DNA of 64,000 nt from Ambrosia x helenae (lineage: Eukaryota; Streptophyta; Magnoliopsida; Asterales; Asteraceae): NCBI GenBank assembly GCA_030844895.1, contig CM061223.1, forward strand, positions 33,885,435 to 33,949,434, given 5' to 3'. Shown in pieces: positions 1 to 12,847 of the stretch (position 1 is its first letter; each line of letters starts with the position of its first letter). A model generated the notes under the pieces. It saw only the letters and a program-made list of their open reading frames with translations. It ran no database searches and was not told the DNA's origin. Made by a program: the position numbers and the translations under genes.

Positions 1-184
1 ACGTTTTCATCCATAAAAACACACTAAGAATTTGAAAATAAGGGTTTTTGTGAAAAACTCATAGTTTCAAAGTTCAAAACAGGTTTTTGATTAAAAATCA
101 CAACTTTCACACAAACACCTACCTGTTTTCACTCGTTTTTGTTATCAAAACGCTCGTGATAAGAGCCTCGGCTCTGATACCACT
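1..184 (-). mobile_element. Leader of a minus-strand LTR retrotransposon, cut by the window start
   Basis: Reading the minus strand, the LTR at 185-861 is followed after two bases by a 13-base primer-binding site (170-182, TGGTATCAGAGCC) matching the 3' end of plant initiator-Met tRNA. The AT-rich sequence from 169 down to 1 is then the untranslated leader, and gag would lie left of the window. No coding sequence is visible here. The LTR terminus TGTAGGATCG is the same as that of the Ty1 element C1 (50414), so a Ty1/copia element is the likely parent; that assignment is inference. Confidence 0.6.
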
Positions 185-861
185 TGTAGGATCGACGAAC
201 GTGTCACCCGAAAATCACGAGGGTTATATTCAAGGTGTAGAATCCCCTTGAATATGCTTTAATAACAGAAACAAACTAGAAACAATGATAAACGAGCAAT
301 TACAACGCACAAACGGGTCAAAAGATTAACGTTTATATCATTAAAACAGAGCACGAGTGTTACAATGATCAAACCAAGCAATCTCAGACTTGGGAGGGTG
401 TTTGGAGAGTGTGTGTGGCAAAAACTGATGATTAGGGCAATGATTGGGCCTATTTATACTTCCCGTACTCGTACAGGTCAGTAATAGGCGAGTAGGCGCT
501 ATAAGACATTAACTATAGGCGATTGGGCCATAATCGCCAATAGGAAAACTCCCAATCGGGTGAAGAGTAATTGTAGAATAGGTTCTAATCGCCTATTTCA
601 TTCTGTAATCGCCATAGCCATAATCATACCCAAAAACGCGTATAAACGTCTCCAAACACCCCGAACTCGTCCAAACAACATATATACTAGCCTAGGGACA
701 TCATGCACTAACAAATAGCCGTAATGTCATGTGCTATCCTGCTAGAAAACTATCATTTTCGTAACATCACTAACGACTATGGTTCAATCAATACTTACTT
801 ACCAGATAAGCATATAATGATTGATATATGATCATTATCTTCATACTCAGTTAATCCAACA
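185..861 (-). repeat. 5' LTR of the left-edge retrotransposon (677 bp)
   Basis: Written on the plus strand it begins TGTAGGATCG and ends AATCCAACA, so it has TG...CA termini, and it abuts the primer-binding site at 170-182. The minus-strand TATA box is at 451-458, with a motif array directly upstream of it at 481-620. The right edge interrupts the 3' tail of an RTE-like sequence (870-1075). The right boundary is inferred from the terminal CA, because the partner LTR is outside the window and no target duplication can be checked. Confidence 0.55.
451..620 (-). promoter_or_regulatory. LTR promoter: TATA box plus upstream GGCGATTAG/GGCGAGTAG motif array
   Basis: The minus-strand TATA box TATAAATA occupies 451-458. 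Upstream of it, at 481-620 on the plus strand, are repeated short units of the type TAGGCGAGTAG, TAGGCGATTGGG, TAATCGCC, CTAATCGCC and TGTAATCGCC, in both orientations. The same unit set occurs in the LTRs of the Ty3 element G1. A role as an enhancer or transcription-factor array is inferred from its position only. Confidence 0.5.
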
Positions 862-869
862 AATAGCAA

Positions 870-1075
870 GTTAAAGTAGGGTTTGAGGGGGGTAAGACGT
901 AGACAGCCTAACCTCTACCTCGGGGAATAGAGATGTTGCTTCCAGCGAGACCCTCGGCTCCATGGTGGTTTTGTCTAATGCCTTGGACATAAGACACATA
1001 ACACTTAGCAATCGAGACAAGCCCGATTGGTGCATGTACCCCCTTATCTTTTGGCTATCAGCACCACCACACATG
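870..1075 (-). mobile_element. 3' tail of an RTE-type LINE or derived SINE, fragment
   Basis: Read on the minus strand this has the block GAGCCGAGGGTCTCGCTGGA, then AGCAACATCTCTA, then a pyrimidine-rich CTTACCCCCCTCAAACCC. It parallels the 3' untranslated tail of the RTE element at 61119-62769 (GAGCCGGGGGTCTTTCTGGA, CAGCCTCTCTA, CCTACCCTCCCCAGACCC). The terminal TTG repeat is missing, apparently because the LTR ending at 861 inserted there. No protein is encoded; the 67-codon open frame across it is incidental. Confidence 0.55.
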
Positions 1076-1914
1076 ATGCATGATTAACCTTCCGTTTTTT
1101 TCACGTTATTTTCACGAATTGTTAGTAAAATAACGTTAAGAATATTGCAATTTAACTTTCCCCCGTGAGCTCACATATACATACACTAGTTGTCCCAGGG
1201 TTGAAATATCTAATATGACGTAATAAAATATCCACTTTATGGTTTGCACAAGAAAAACTCAACTAAATACGGCTGCAAAGACACATAATACAAACAAATG
1301 AAGATCAAATAACTCTAGCTCTAGTCATTTTAAAATTTTCAGAAAGTATATATAATTCACCAGTTTACAACATATAATACATTTGTTTATATATAAAAAC
1401 CCATATAATTAAAATGATATAAGCAAAAGTATATATGATTGGAATAAGAGATACGAATAGAAATAAAAATTCTAATATGTTGGTACTTCACATTTATGAT
1501 TTAGTAAAGAGAGAAAAAGTTCTTTGTATTTTTTTTTATTAGAAGAAGAAGGAGATGATGGATTTCAATGAAGATGTAGAATAGAATGAAAGATATGAGA
1601 GGCGTAATAAGGAAGAATACCTAATCAGGTAGCGTTTTATTATTTTAATATTTTTAATTTATGTGATTTAAATTTATTTAAAAAACAAAATAGAAAAATT
1701 TAAAAGAAAGCTCCACATGATGCCACATGGCATAATCAGGGGTGGAGGGTTGCTCCACATGATGCCACATGTCATCAAGAGGTTATTATTTTATATATAG
1801 CTAGATTATACCCCGGGTTGAGGTTACAGTTACATGCAGGAAAGCTTCATATTAAATTTCTCCTGGAGTGGTCATATTAAATTTCTCAACCCTGGGAAAG
1901 CTTTAGGTTGCACC

Positions 1915-2195
1915 TGACCTAAAACAATTAACAATGTATCTACAATGTTAATGCCTAACCTTAAAACAATGTATAATTCTAATGTTAACATCTAACCTAA
2001 ACCAGTGTATAACTCCAATATTAATACCTAACCTAAAACAATGTACAACTCCAATGCTACCCACCTAACCTAAAACAACGTATAACTCCAATGTAACTTT
2101 AATATTAACACCTACCCTAAAGGCTAAAAAAATGTATAACTCTAGCATACTAATATTGATACCTAACCTAAAACAATGTATAACTCTAGTAACCT
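1915..2195. repeat. Degenerate tandem repeat, about 40-bp unit
   Basis: Six to seven diverged copies of a unit containing CCTAACCTAAAACAATGTAT and AACTCCAATGTTAA. Copies differ by substitutions and small indels. The CCTAACC string is telomere-like by chance; the unit is far too long and irregular for telomeric DNA. Confidence 0.7.
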
Positions 2196-2499
2196 ATTCT
2201 GCTCTGGTTGAAAATAGAATTCATGTTTACTGGTTTGAACATAATTAGTGACTTGCCTATGGTAATCGTTGGAAAGATAATAAAACGTTCGTTAATTTGG
2301 TGTAATTTTTTCTAAAAAAATCTCATAGATAAAAGATATTAACGTTTAAAAATTATGGGAGGAAAATGAGAGAGAAAAACCAATTTTATTTTTAAAATTT
2401 TTTTTCCTAAAATTAATTAATGTCACATGACATTCTACATAGCACTCTCAAGGGGGAGAATGGCTATATGAGTGCCATGTAGGATTTAGCTCTTTGAAA

Positions 2500-2503
2500 T
2501 ATA

Positions 2504-2538
<35 letters not shown>

Positions 2539-2556
2539 ATTATATATATATTATAT
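2500..2556. repeat. TA-rich microsatellite
   Basis: Near-continuous TA dinucleotide run interrupted by a few TTA/AAT steps. It marks the edge between a GCCATGTAGG-containing repeat and unrelated sequence. Confidence 0.9.
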
Positions 2557-2754
2557 GCGCCCACCGCAAGTGGGGCATGGTATATATGAATGATCATGCA
2601 TGCAAATAATGATGTAAATCTGATGGCATCAAAGGATAGGAATCATGTCAAGATAGACTCAAGAACAGAAGGCTAATGGGTCAAAATAGGTAAGGAAATA
2701 AGCATGAATATGGCGGAGTCGAGGTAAGTGATTCATAGAATAAACTCTTATATA

Positions 2755-2865
2755 TGCATTTTGGAACCATAAAAGTATGTAGAAAAAGGGAATTCATGAA
2801 GGAATTTCAATGCATTTTGGAACCATATAAGTATGTATAAAAGGGAATTCATGAAGGAATTTCAA
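2755..2865. repeat. Tandem duplication, about 56-bp unit, two copies
   Basis: Units at 2755-2810 and 2811-2865 both run from TGCATTTTGGAACCATA through GGGAATTCATGAAGGAATTT with only small differences. Recent local duplication in non-coding repeat DNA. Confidence 0.85.
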
Positions 2866-4169
2866 AGAGTAGGTGTGTTAGGGTAAGGGATGTTTGTAAT
2901 GGGTCAAAGGTAGTTTAGCTATGCTTGAATCCATATGGTGCGGACGAACGGGTCACCAGTTGGGAAATGACTTCGTGAAACGATTAACATGGATGTTGAG
3001 ATAAGGGATTATTGATTAGGAATGATTAAGGGCCTTGGTATAAACCTTGAAAACCCAAATTTTATCAATTGGGAGTCAGGGAAGCAAAAAACGAAGCTTG
3101 AAATCGAAACCGAAGTTAAAAAAACCCGGAGGAAGCACTTGTAGAGGGCGCAAGCTTACGCACGCTATAGTGTTTCTTCCTGTTTTGCATTCCTAGGAGT
3201 ACAAGTTGCGCCCATACCTTGGTTTTTCCTTTGAAATGACCAAAATGATGGATAATTTATATATGGAACTAATGTAGGATGAACCGTGACTTAATACCTT
3301 CTTTAGATGCCGATTAGATTGAAATGTATAGTTACACAAGGACTTATATATGCTAAATGGTTGGGTAAAGTAGAGTTGTCTTATTTTGGGTGTTTGTGGA
3401 ATGGAACGGGAAGTGTAGAAACTTGTAATCATGTATGTATGAAAATAGTTTTGTTTGTAAGGTTTGGGTCATGATAATAAGACCATGGGAATTTATATGT
3501 ACGTATGTTTTCTAACATTGTTAACCGTATTGTTATGTAAATGCCAACGGAAGTGCAGTTATATTTTAGATGAGTGCGTTGAAGTCGAAAGTTAAATATG
3601 GAGATCCGGTTCGGGATTGTAACCGTACTAGATCCGAGCTTGCAGAGACAAGTTGACTTGATTAGTTAGTTATTTTCTTTAGATGTTATATCATGCTGTT
3701 TTGAGTATTGTATGATATCACTTACTTAACTAACGATATGGTTTGTACATGAGGTGTTTGCAGGTTAATCGGTTCTTCCATATGGTCGCAAGGAATGGAA
3801 GAAAATCGAGTCATGACGCGAAATGTATGGGGAAATGCCAAATAGTTGTTGCAACACTGCCTTTTTCGCGCATGAAAAAAGTAAATAAGAATAACGTAAC
3901 AAATGTAATATGCCGTAAAAAGGTTTCCTAAACATTCAAAGTAGTTACTAAAGCAAGAAATATTTTGGTTTGTATTTTTTCTGTTTCATGATTCTGTTAA
4001 ATCAATTTAGGGTGTTACGTGATTTCCATCCATCAATCCTACGATTTAAAAAAGAGAATAGGTACAAATTTCAGAAGCATAATGAATATAAATTAAATAA
4101 TATGATTACATGTTTTCAAAAAATTATATACACTATTATTTAGTAACCTCCCTTTGTGAGAGAGAAGTT

Positions 4170-4269
4170 NNNNNNNNNNNNNNNNNNNNNNNNNNNNNNN
4201 NNNNNNNNNNNNNNNNNNNNNNNNNNNNNNNNNNNNNNNNNNNNNNNNNNNNNNNNNNNNNNNNNNNNN
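4170..4269. other. Assembly gap (100 N)
   Basis: Exactly 100 N, the usual placeholder for a gap of unknown length. By alignment to the partner LTR it hides at least the first 580-590 bases of the 3' LTR of G1. It also hides the left junction of G1 and possibly the 5' half of element N1, into which G1 is inserted. Confidence 0.99.
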
Positions 4270-6334
4270 CGCACATTCATGGTTCCCCCGGACTTCCAAA
4301 GATCGTGTAGTACACAATAGAAACCCTTAGTATGACAGTAGTTACCAAATAATCGTTTTAACACATGTTTTCTCCCCCGAAATATGAAACCAGTTTAAAA
4401 GAGGCCGTAAACCACCTTAAGTTTGCGTTACTCCTTAACCCGAGTAAACCCAGCTGCTATGCTAGTCCCGTAAGCGGCGACCTAACATACGACAGTTACA
4501 AGTACTTAGACTAATAACCCGCAGTTAATTAGTCCCTAGATGTCCAGACCATAACCAAGTTCGATTGAAAACACCGTGACTGTTTAACCGACCCAAAGAA
4601 CAAGACTCGACATCCCATTGGTGACCCAGACTCCCCCGGTTATGTTTACGCTCCAAAACGTACAATAACGCAAGTACTTAACATACGTTAACGCACAACA
4701 AGTATAGCACATAGTTCACGTATCACCGAAATACATCCAAATATAGTTACCAAGTTATTACATGTTACGGGTTCCCTACATGTTACTACATGTTAAATCG
4801 GTCTCGGAATGCTAATTTACACTTACAGCAGCAGTACACGCGATTAGGAAAAGTCAACTAGCATTTAGGTTGGTCAACTAGCAATTAGGAGTCCATTCGC
4901 CCCTATTATAGGCGATTAGGGCTACTCCCCTCTATTATAGGCGATTAGGGGCTACTCCCCTGAACTTTCTAGTGATTAGGGCTAATCACCTGAACTTACT
5001 AGTGATTAGGGCTATTCCCCTGAACTTATAGGCAATTAGGGCTAATCACCTGATCTTACACAAAGTAGACCTCTACTCGCCTATAATATGGGCGATTAGC
5101 ACCCTACTCGCCTATAACATAGGCGATTAGGAATGCTACTCGCCTGTAACCTTGCTGTTCCGGTTTTTCGCGCGTTTAACGCTCCAAATCAGATCCAGAA
5201 CGTGTAACCACCCAATATCATCCAAACACTATCCTAAACATGTTTAACCCCAAATCCTTCGTTCAACCTCGTATAAATCAGTCCTGCATGCAACCAAGTA
5301 ATCCAACACCAATTCACATAGCATGCAACATCATACAAACCACGCGTAATCATAACCCTAATATCCAATTACTGAGATTCCTATTATCATACTATCAATA
5401 TCAATCCTGACCTAGCATGATAACCCATCAAATCATCATCAAGAATCATAAAAATCCTATCTTTCTAATCATACACACCCATAACGCACGATATTAGTTA
5501 TAATCCGATTAACAACCCTTATTGACGATTTTCAGAAAGCTTTTTCGTTTATGAACAGGTCTGGACCATTAGGGATTGATTAAAAACATTTACAAAGTGT
5601 TATGGATGAGAATCAAACCTAGGATATGAAAGAATGATGGTAGACCTTGAAACCTTGTGTTTTTGATCAAAATCGCCTTCCAGAGGTTGTTTTATGTGTT
5701 GGGGCGTTAGGGACGACTAGGGTTGATATTAGGAAGTTTAGAGGTTAACATTGTATTTATAGGCGTTTCTAGTCGTCCAGCACGTTATAGGCGAGTATGC
5801 AGCAGTTTCATGCGATTAGGGCTGCTAATCGCATGATTGTGCAGGTGAAGGGCCTAATCGCCCCTACATACACACGAGTAGGCTCCAATCGCCCTAAGGT
5901 CCTCTACTCGCCTCCCCTACAGGTGATTAGGCTTCCTAATCGCCTGTAGGGGTTGGTTTGGTGCGTTTTGCGCGTTAACCCCGTTTTAACATATGTTAAT
6001 GCATATTTCACGTACCGACAAGTCATATAATGAATTGTAAACACATAACACAAGTAAATACACATATTTACACTCGTTCACCAATTCCCGGGACTCGAGA
6101 CTCGTACGTTCCGTATGCCCTGACGATCCTACCGATCGTCACCGTTTGTACACTTGGTTAAGGACCGACATCTAATGAACCTCTAGACCAACATCCAATG
6201 ATCCTCTAGACTAAACCAATAGTTCCCGACTATAACCCGACTTAACTAACCCAGTTAAGTACAATATACGCGTGACTCGCTAAGGTAGACTTTCATCTAG
6301 ACAACGTTGTTAACCAAATTTGCCGGGTGTCACA
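4270..6334 (-). repeat. 3' LTR of G1, left end missing in the gap
   Basis: Matches 12269-14358 of the 5' LTR almost throughout, ending GCCGGGTGTCACA. Differences are mostly one- to three-base deletions in this copy, several next to homopolymers or short repeats, for example CCCCCGGACT against CCCCCGGGACT and GAGGCCG against GAGGGGCCG. Such a pattern next to a gap suggests consensus errors as well as real divergence. The minus-strand TATA box is at 5754-5761. Confidence 0.9.
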
Positions 6335-6475
6335 TCATCCCCACGTTAAAAGAATTTTCGTCCCGAAAATTGCTCAAGTACCAAAAAACAAAAGAAATAA
6401 CGAAGGAACAAACAAAAGATAGAAACCAAAAGAGAGAGATTTACCCGAGTTGTCACATCATCCCCACGTTAAAAG
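6335..6475 (-). other. Polypurine tract of G1, present twice
   Basis: On the minus strand, GTGGGGATGA immediately precedes the LTR start TGTGACACCC (6335-6344). About 120 bases upstream the same purine tract followed by TGTGACA recurs (near 6450-6475), and in both places the tract is preceded by TTTTAACGTG. Element G2 shows the same duplication (24211-24330). The outer copy is the one used, since it abuts the LTR; a role for the inner copy is unknown. Confidence 0.75.
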
Positions 6476-6479
6476 GAAT

Positions 6480-9400
6480 CTCGACCCGAGATTCATTCAG
6501 CTGCCAAAGAGACATGTCTCGACTCGAACGCTTCCTTAGGAAAGAGATGAGGATACTTAGACTTCATCTGATCCTCCCGTTCCCACGTATATTCCGTCCC
6601 CGGTTCGAGTTCCACCGAACCTTAACGATACGAATCTTGCTGTGACGTAGGCTACGAATCTTGTAAATCAAGGATCTCCACAGGTTCTTCCACAATCCGA
6701 AGACGATCATCAACCTTGATCTCTTCTAGTGAACGATGAGAAGACTCGTCAGCCAGACACTTCTTCAAGTTTGACACGTGAAAGACGTTATGTACGTTAC
6801 CGAGCTCCGTCGGTAGATCAAGTCGATATGCCACCGGCCCAATCCGTTCCAGGATCGTAAATGGCCGACATATCGCGGATTGAGTTTTCCACGCTTCCCA
6901 AAGCGTATGACGCCCTTCCACGGTGAACTTTTAGAAGTACCTTGTCATTGACTTGGAATTCCATGGTTTGCGACGCTGATCAGCATAACTCTTTTGCCGG
7001 TCCCGTGCCCGCCGCCAACCATTACGAATCTGTACGATCTTTTCCGAAGTTTCGTACACTAGTTCAGGCCCAGTGAGTTGACTCTCACCCACTTCAGCCC
7101 AACAAAGAGGAGAACGGCATTTTCTTCCGTACAGTGCTTCGAACGGAGCAGCCTTGAGCTCGTGTATAACTGTTATTATACGAGAATTCTACTAACGGCA
7201 GATGAGCTTCCCAACCCCTTTCCAAAATCGATCACACATGCCCGCAGCATGTCTTCTAAAGTTTGAATCGTACGCTCACTCTGGCCGTCAGTCTGTGGAT
7301 GGTAAGCCGTACTCATGTCTAGTTTGGGTACCCAAAGCCTTGTGCAAAGACTTCCAGAAGTGAGAAGTAAAATGGGAGTCACGATCCGAGATAATAGAAA
7401 CTGGTACCCCGTGCTTAGAAACAACTTCTTTCAAGTAAAGACGAGCCAAACGATCCATGGTGTCGGTCTCCTTAATAGCAAGAAAATGAGCTGATTTCGT
7501 CAACCGATCGACAATCACCCATATCTTGTCATTCCCGCTTGGTGATTTAGGAAGTTGTGTGACAAAATCCATAGTAATCCGTTCCCATTTCCATTCCGGA
7601 ATTTCAGGTTGTGCAGGAGACCCGACGGTTTCTGGTATTCCCACCTTGACCTTAGCACAGGTCAAGCATTTGCTCACGTATGAGGCTATGTCCGACCTCA
7701 TGTTTGGCCACCAGTAAAGCACCTTTAGATCTTGGTACATCTTATCCGAACCAGGATGAATAGAATACCGGACTTATGAGCCTCATCAAGGGACAATCCC
7801 CGTAGTCCCCCGAACAAAGGAACCCATATACGTTCTGCGAAATAGTGCAGACCATCAGACCTTCGCTCTAGGTGCTTGTCGGCACCGTGCATAGTTTCAG
7901 CTTTAAGGTTTTCCTCCTTCAAAGCTTCCAATTGGGCAGAACGAGTTGAATCAGTAACGATGAATGAATAGTGAGCTGCAACGCCCGAACGCGACGAGGT
8001 TTAGTAGATTCCTTCCTGCTCAAGGCGTCTGCTACAACATTCGCCTTCCAGATGGTACTTAATAGCACAATCATAGTCGTTCAAAAGTTCGATCCAACGC
8101 GTTGCCGTATGTTCAAGTGTTTGCTGGTCGAAAATGTGTTGGAGACTCTTGTGATCGGTGTAGATGGTGCATTTGGTACCGTACAAGTAATGTCTCCAAA
8201 TTTTCAACGCGAATACCACAGCACCCAACTCCAAGTCATGAGTTGTGTAGTTCTTCTTGTGCACTTTGAGTTGACGAGAAGCATACGCAATCACACTTTC
8301 TCCGCGTTGCATCAACACGCAACCGAGTCCATGAATGGAAGCGTCACAGTAAACAACAAAATCATCAGGACCCTCAGTAAAGACAAAATAGGCGCAGAAC
8401 ACAGTTTAGACTTCAGTTCTTCAAACGCTGACTCTTGTGATTCACCCCAGTCGAACTTCCTATCCTTCTGAGTGAGAGTGGTGAGGGGTTGAGCAATCTT
8501 CGAGAACCCCTGAATGAAACGACGATAAATAGCCCGCAAGGCCTAGGAATTGCCGCACCTCAGTTGGCGTCTTTGGTGCTCCCCCAGTCCTTGATCGCTT
8601 CGATTTTAGCTGGATCGACATGAATTCCTAGTTCATTAACCACATGTCCTAGGAATTGAACTTCGCGTAACCAAAAGTCACACTTTGAGAACTTGGCGTA
8701 AAGTTGTTCCCGTCGCAAGAGTTCCAAAACTAACCGCAGATGTTCCCCGTTTTCGGTCTCGTTCTTGGAGTAGATCAGAATGTCATCAATAAACACAATG
8801 ACGAACTTGTCCAGATATGGGTTACAGACGCGTTCATCAAGTCCATGAAAACCGCTGTGCTTCGTGAGACCGAAAGGCATGACCAAGAATTCGAAATGGC
8901 CATAACGTGTTCGAAAAGCAGTCTTCGCAACGTCAGCCTCCCTGACGCGCAGCTGGTGATAACCGGACCTCAATCGATCTGGAATAATAACTAGAACCCT
9001 GAAGCTGGTCGAATAGATCATCAATACGTGGAAGAGGATAACGGTTCTTGACGGTCAATTTGTTCAGCTCTCTGTAGTCCACACACAATCGGAAACTTCC
9101 ATCCTTCTTCTTACAAATAAAATCGGGCTCCCCAAGGGGAAGAACTTGGCCGGATGAAACCCTTGTCCAAGAGTTCCTGTAACTGACTGGACAATTCCTG
9201 CATCTCGGGAGGTGCAAGACGATAGGGGGCCCGGGCAATAGGAGCAGCCCCTGGTACAAGATCAATACCGAACTCGACTTGACGATGAGGAGGAAGACCA
9301 GATAAATCATCGGGAAAAACATCAGGAAACTCGCGTACCACCGGAATGTCGTCGATCTTCTTTTCATCACCAGAGGAAACAGATAAAAGCGCCAATACGG

Positions 9401-9940
9401 CTGGATAACCCTTTCGAAGACACTTAAGGGCTTTCATGCTAGAGATGATGTTTAGCGGAACACCACCCTTGATACCGTACACAGAAAGAAATTCTCCATC
9501 AGGGAGAGAATCCGAATAACCTTATCGTAACAGACGATCTCCGCGCGATACAAAGATAACCAATCCATTCCTACCACAACGTCAAAACTACCCAATGGTA
9601 CCGCATAAGGTCGATGGGGAACGATAAACCCGACAACTCTAATTGACACTCCCGAAGAACACTAGTAGCTTCAATCGTTTTACCGTCAGCTAACTCAATA
9701 ATATACTTGGTCTCTAATGGTACGGGTACTAAATCTAGCAGTCGACTAACATCCTTGGATACAAAACTCTTGTCGGCACCAGAATCAAATAACACGCTAA
9801 CAGAACGATTATTGAGAAGAAACGTACCGGTGACTGTGTCAGGGTCCTGCCTAGCCTCAGCGGCTCCAATGACGAAGGCACGTGCATTTCTGCCGCCGCC
9901 CCCGTTGTTTCCCATTCCCGTTGTTCCCACCCTGCTTCAG
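6480..9940 (-). pseudogene. Broken Ty3 pol of G1: protease, RT, RNase H, integrase, chromodomain
   Basis: Order on the minus strand: protease with the active-site triplet DSG in LFDSGADKSF (about 9780); RT with GYHQLRV and FIDDIL (9024-8560); RNase H with VYCDAS and YTDHKS (8402-8001); integrase with WWPNM, the CLTCAK zinc cysteines and SDRDSHFTSHFW (7740-7288); and a connection region VHNVFHVSNLKKCL (6921-6652) followed by chromodomain remnants to about 6480. At least seven frame changes split it, so no polyprotein could be made. Several breaks are single-base and may partly be assembly error, given the indel-rich LTR beside the gap. Confidence 0.9.
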
Positions 9941-11124
9941 TTTTGGGCAATCCTTCTTGTAATGCCCAGTGTCACCACAGTTGTAGCATCCCTGTTTCCC
10001 TGTAGTCCCCTGAGTAGTCGGAGCTGAGCTGTTAGTCGGAGCCTGAGTCGATGGAAGTGTAGCCCGACAATCCTTAGCATAGTGGCCTGTTCGCTGGCAG
10101 CGGTGACAACGGTTACTTTCGCAGTTCCCTTGGTGATGGCGTCCACACTTGTTGCATTTGGGCAGTTTTCCCGCATAACCACCCTGCTTGTTACCCGAAG
10201 AAGATGAACCCCCATTATCAAACCTTTTACCCTGCTGTGCAGACCCAGATCCTTTCCCGTCATTTTCCCACTTGCGTTTGTTGCTCTCTGGGGCCTTAAC
10301 AGTTGAACCCTTCGCAGGCAAAATCCCCTCATTCACTTTTAAGTTGGTCATCCTATGGGCCGATCGAACTACCTCCGCATAAGTAGGATGATTTCCAGCA
10401 GCCACTAACCCTGCAATTTCCGGTACTAACCCTGATACATAGTGTTCAATCTTACGATACTCTGGCACGTGCAGATCGGGACACAGCACTGCCAACTCAT
10501 TCCTCCTCACAGTATACTTCTCGATTTCCGATCCAGTCATCTTGAGGTTCCACACCTCATGCTCCAGCTTCTGTACCTCTTCCCTCGGACAATACTCACG
10601 CTTCAGCAACTGCACAAAATTCTCCCATGGCATAGCATATACCTCCCCAATGCCCATGTTCTGGGTGATACCATTTCCACCAAGTCAATGCCACGTCCTG
10701 AAATAACGCAGCCGAATACTTTACCCGGTCTTCTGGAAGACAGTTACACATCAGAAATACCGACTCCACTTTCTCCAACCACCTTAGCAAGCTAACCGCA
10801 CCCTCAGTGCCAGAGAATTCCTGGGGCTTACAGTCCCGGAACATCTTGTAGGTGCACATGGGTGGGGGTGGGTCAACAGGACCACCTGAAATGAAACGTA
10901 TGAGAAACCACGAATAACGTAAACAAGGCTCACCAATGAGGCAAAGAAAATGGATAAAACAACTTACCACCACCGTTGTGCCCTAACTGGAAGGCAGCTT
11001 GGAGCAAGTTGTTCAGATCAGCCTGTGATAGGTTAATACCTCCACCACGACCACCAGCACCACCGCGACCACCACCACGTCCACCATTGCGACCACCTCC
11101 ACGTCCTCCACGCACTCCAGACAT
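9857..11124 (-). pseudogene. Ty3 gag of G1 with an 82-nt intron
   Basis: Gag starts at ATG 11124 with a Gly/Arg-rich N-terminus, MSGVRGGRGGG. Exon 1 is 11124-10968. The intron 10967-10886 has donor GTAAGT and acceptor TTTCAG. Exon 2 carries the gag capsid-type domain (PPPPMCTYKMFRDC, LLRWLEKVESVFLMCNC). A one-base frameshift near 10665 separates it from the nucleocapsid part. That part has CNKCGRHHQGNC, CHRCQRTGHYAKDC and CYNCGDTGHYKKDC; the last two fit the CCHC spacing. Without splicing the frame ends after LFYPFSLPHW. Confidence 0.85.
10886..10967 (-). other. Spliceosomal intron in G1 gag (82 nt, phase 1)
   Basis: Donor GTGGTG|GTAAGTT and acceptor ATTTCAG|GTGGTCC on the minus strand. Removing it joins HNGG to GGPVDPPPP in one frame; retaining it gives an early stop. 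G2 has an 82-nt intron at the homologous gag position and in the same phase, which makes chance unlikely. The unspliced RNA would still serve as genome, so a spliced subgenomic mRNA is implied for protein synthesis. Confidence 0.75.
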
Positions 11125-11680
11125 GATTCTGGCAGAAAGAACGAGAAAATTTAGTTTCGCAGTTAAAGATAACCACTAATGTTCACAAGATCAAAGCTAG
11201 ATCCAATCCAGGACTATCCCCTCAAACCCAGAGCTCACTAGGGCTTCCATGCATTTCGTTTTATGATTTTGTGTGCACCCAAAATGATAAAACGCTCTAC
11301 ATGGTCCTCCAAGTGTTCTCCTAGTTCAAAGTTCAAATCACCGAACATAGACTCTTAGCTATACACCGTAATACTACGGTAGTTCATGACAAGTGTTTCT
11401 ATTGGAGTGCGAAAGGGAGATGTCCGAGCCTTGGACAAATCTCAAGAGCACACGAGTTACTCCAATAGACCACACTGCCTAGAAAACAAGTAACCCAACC
11501 TAAGATAGAACGGATGATGTAACGTAGAAAGACCAACGATTTAGAGACACCCCGACAAGACCATACGTAAACCACTATAACGTTTAGTACCATGTGATCG
11601 TTTAGTGTGTGCGACTCGGCTATAGACTAGACTCTACATGCAGTCCTAGTTCACTATAACCATTGGCTCTGATACCAATC
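11125..11680 (-). other. G1 5' leader and primer-binding site
   Basis: Untranslated leader between LTR and gag ATG, no coding signal. The primer-binding site TGGTATCAGAGCC (11665-11677) lies three bases inside the LTR edge and matches initiator-Met tRNA. The adjoining stretch at 11630-11664 is nearly identical to that of G2 (29463-29497), so the priming region is the best-conserved non-coding part of the two elements. Confidence 0.85.
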
Positions 11681-12847
11681 TGTCACACCCTCAAAATCCA
11701 CTTGCGGAGTTTTACCGCGAGGCGCATGACAAACCAGGATCCAAACCAACGATCACAATAAACAAGTCTAAATGAATATAAATGCAATTTCAAAACATAG
11801 TTTAAAATCCCGTTTACAGCGGAAGCTTATTCAAAAACAATATCCCAACAATAAAATAATAGTTCAACGTTCAAAAGACCATGCAACCCTAGTTAGACGC
11901 CGTGCAGACGCGTGCGCCCTAGTCCAGTCGTGCTACCTTAGCGACCTGAGAAAACATGTAAAAGTTTACGTCAGCACAAAAATGCTGGTGAGTTTACAGG
12001 TTTTGTATCCAAGTACCAAGTCCACCTGTCCATACTATAACAAATAGAAAACCAGTATACGCTAGCTAGGCGTACGTTTTGTTACTACCACGATTGGAAA
12101 ACCATTACTAACGCGAATACCAAAAGTATGCCCGATGTAGTTCCTGTTGTTCCTGTTGTTCCTGTTGTTCCTGTTTGAGACAATATGCACCCGCCGACCC
12201 TCCAAGTCGACGAGCGGGGTTGGTCACTCCCAATAGCGCTATTCACATTTCCCCGTTGTGCAAACCCGCACATTCATGGTTCCCCCGGGACTTCCAAAGA
12301 TCGTGTAGTACACAATAGAAACCCATAGTATGACAGTAGTTACCAAATAATCGTTTTAACACATGTTTTCTCCCCCGAAATATGAAACCAGTTTAAAAGA
12401 GGGGCCGTAAACTCACCTTAAGTTGCGTTACTCCTTAACCGAGTAAACCCAGCTGCTATGCTAGTCCCGTAAGCGGCGACCTAACATACGACAGTTACAA
12501 GTACTTAGACTAATAACCCGCAGGTTAATTAGTCCCTAGATGTCCAGACCATAACCAAGTTCGTTTGAAAACACCGTGACTGTTTAACCGACCCAAAGTA
12601 CAAGACTCGACATCCCATTGGTGACCCGAGACTCCCCGTGTTATGTTTACGCTCCAAAACGTACAATAACGCAAGTACACTTAACATACGTTAACGCACA
12701 ACAAGTTATAGCACATAGTTCACGTATCACCGAAATACATCCAAATATATGTTACCAAGTTATTAGACATGTTACGGGGTTCCTAGCATGTTACTACATG
12801 TTAAATCGGGTCTCGGAATGCTAATTTACACTTACAGCAGCAGTACA

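Larger units (their letters stand above)
1076..4169. other. Degraded repeat DNA without a recognisable gene
   Basis: No convincing coding sequence. At 1700-1790 the unit GCTCCACATGATGCCACATG occurs twice. A related GCCATGTAGGATTTAGCTC block ends at 2494, just before a TA microsatellite. GGGTGTTAC near 4012-4019 looks like the end of an old Ty3 LTR, with no partner found. The last 150 bases before the assembly gap show nothing. The short frames at 3193-3432 and 3743-3931 lack any family signal. Confidence 0.5.

Noticed and set aside
1915..2195. CCTAACC-type repeats as interstitial telomere
   Set aside because: Unit is about 40 bp with AACAATGTAT segments; no run of the plant telomere heptamer.
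4093..4364. Open frames across the N run
   Set aside because: They are translations of undefined bases in the assembly gap.
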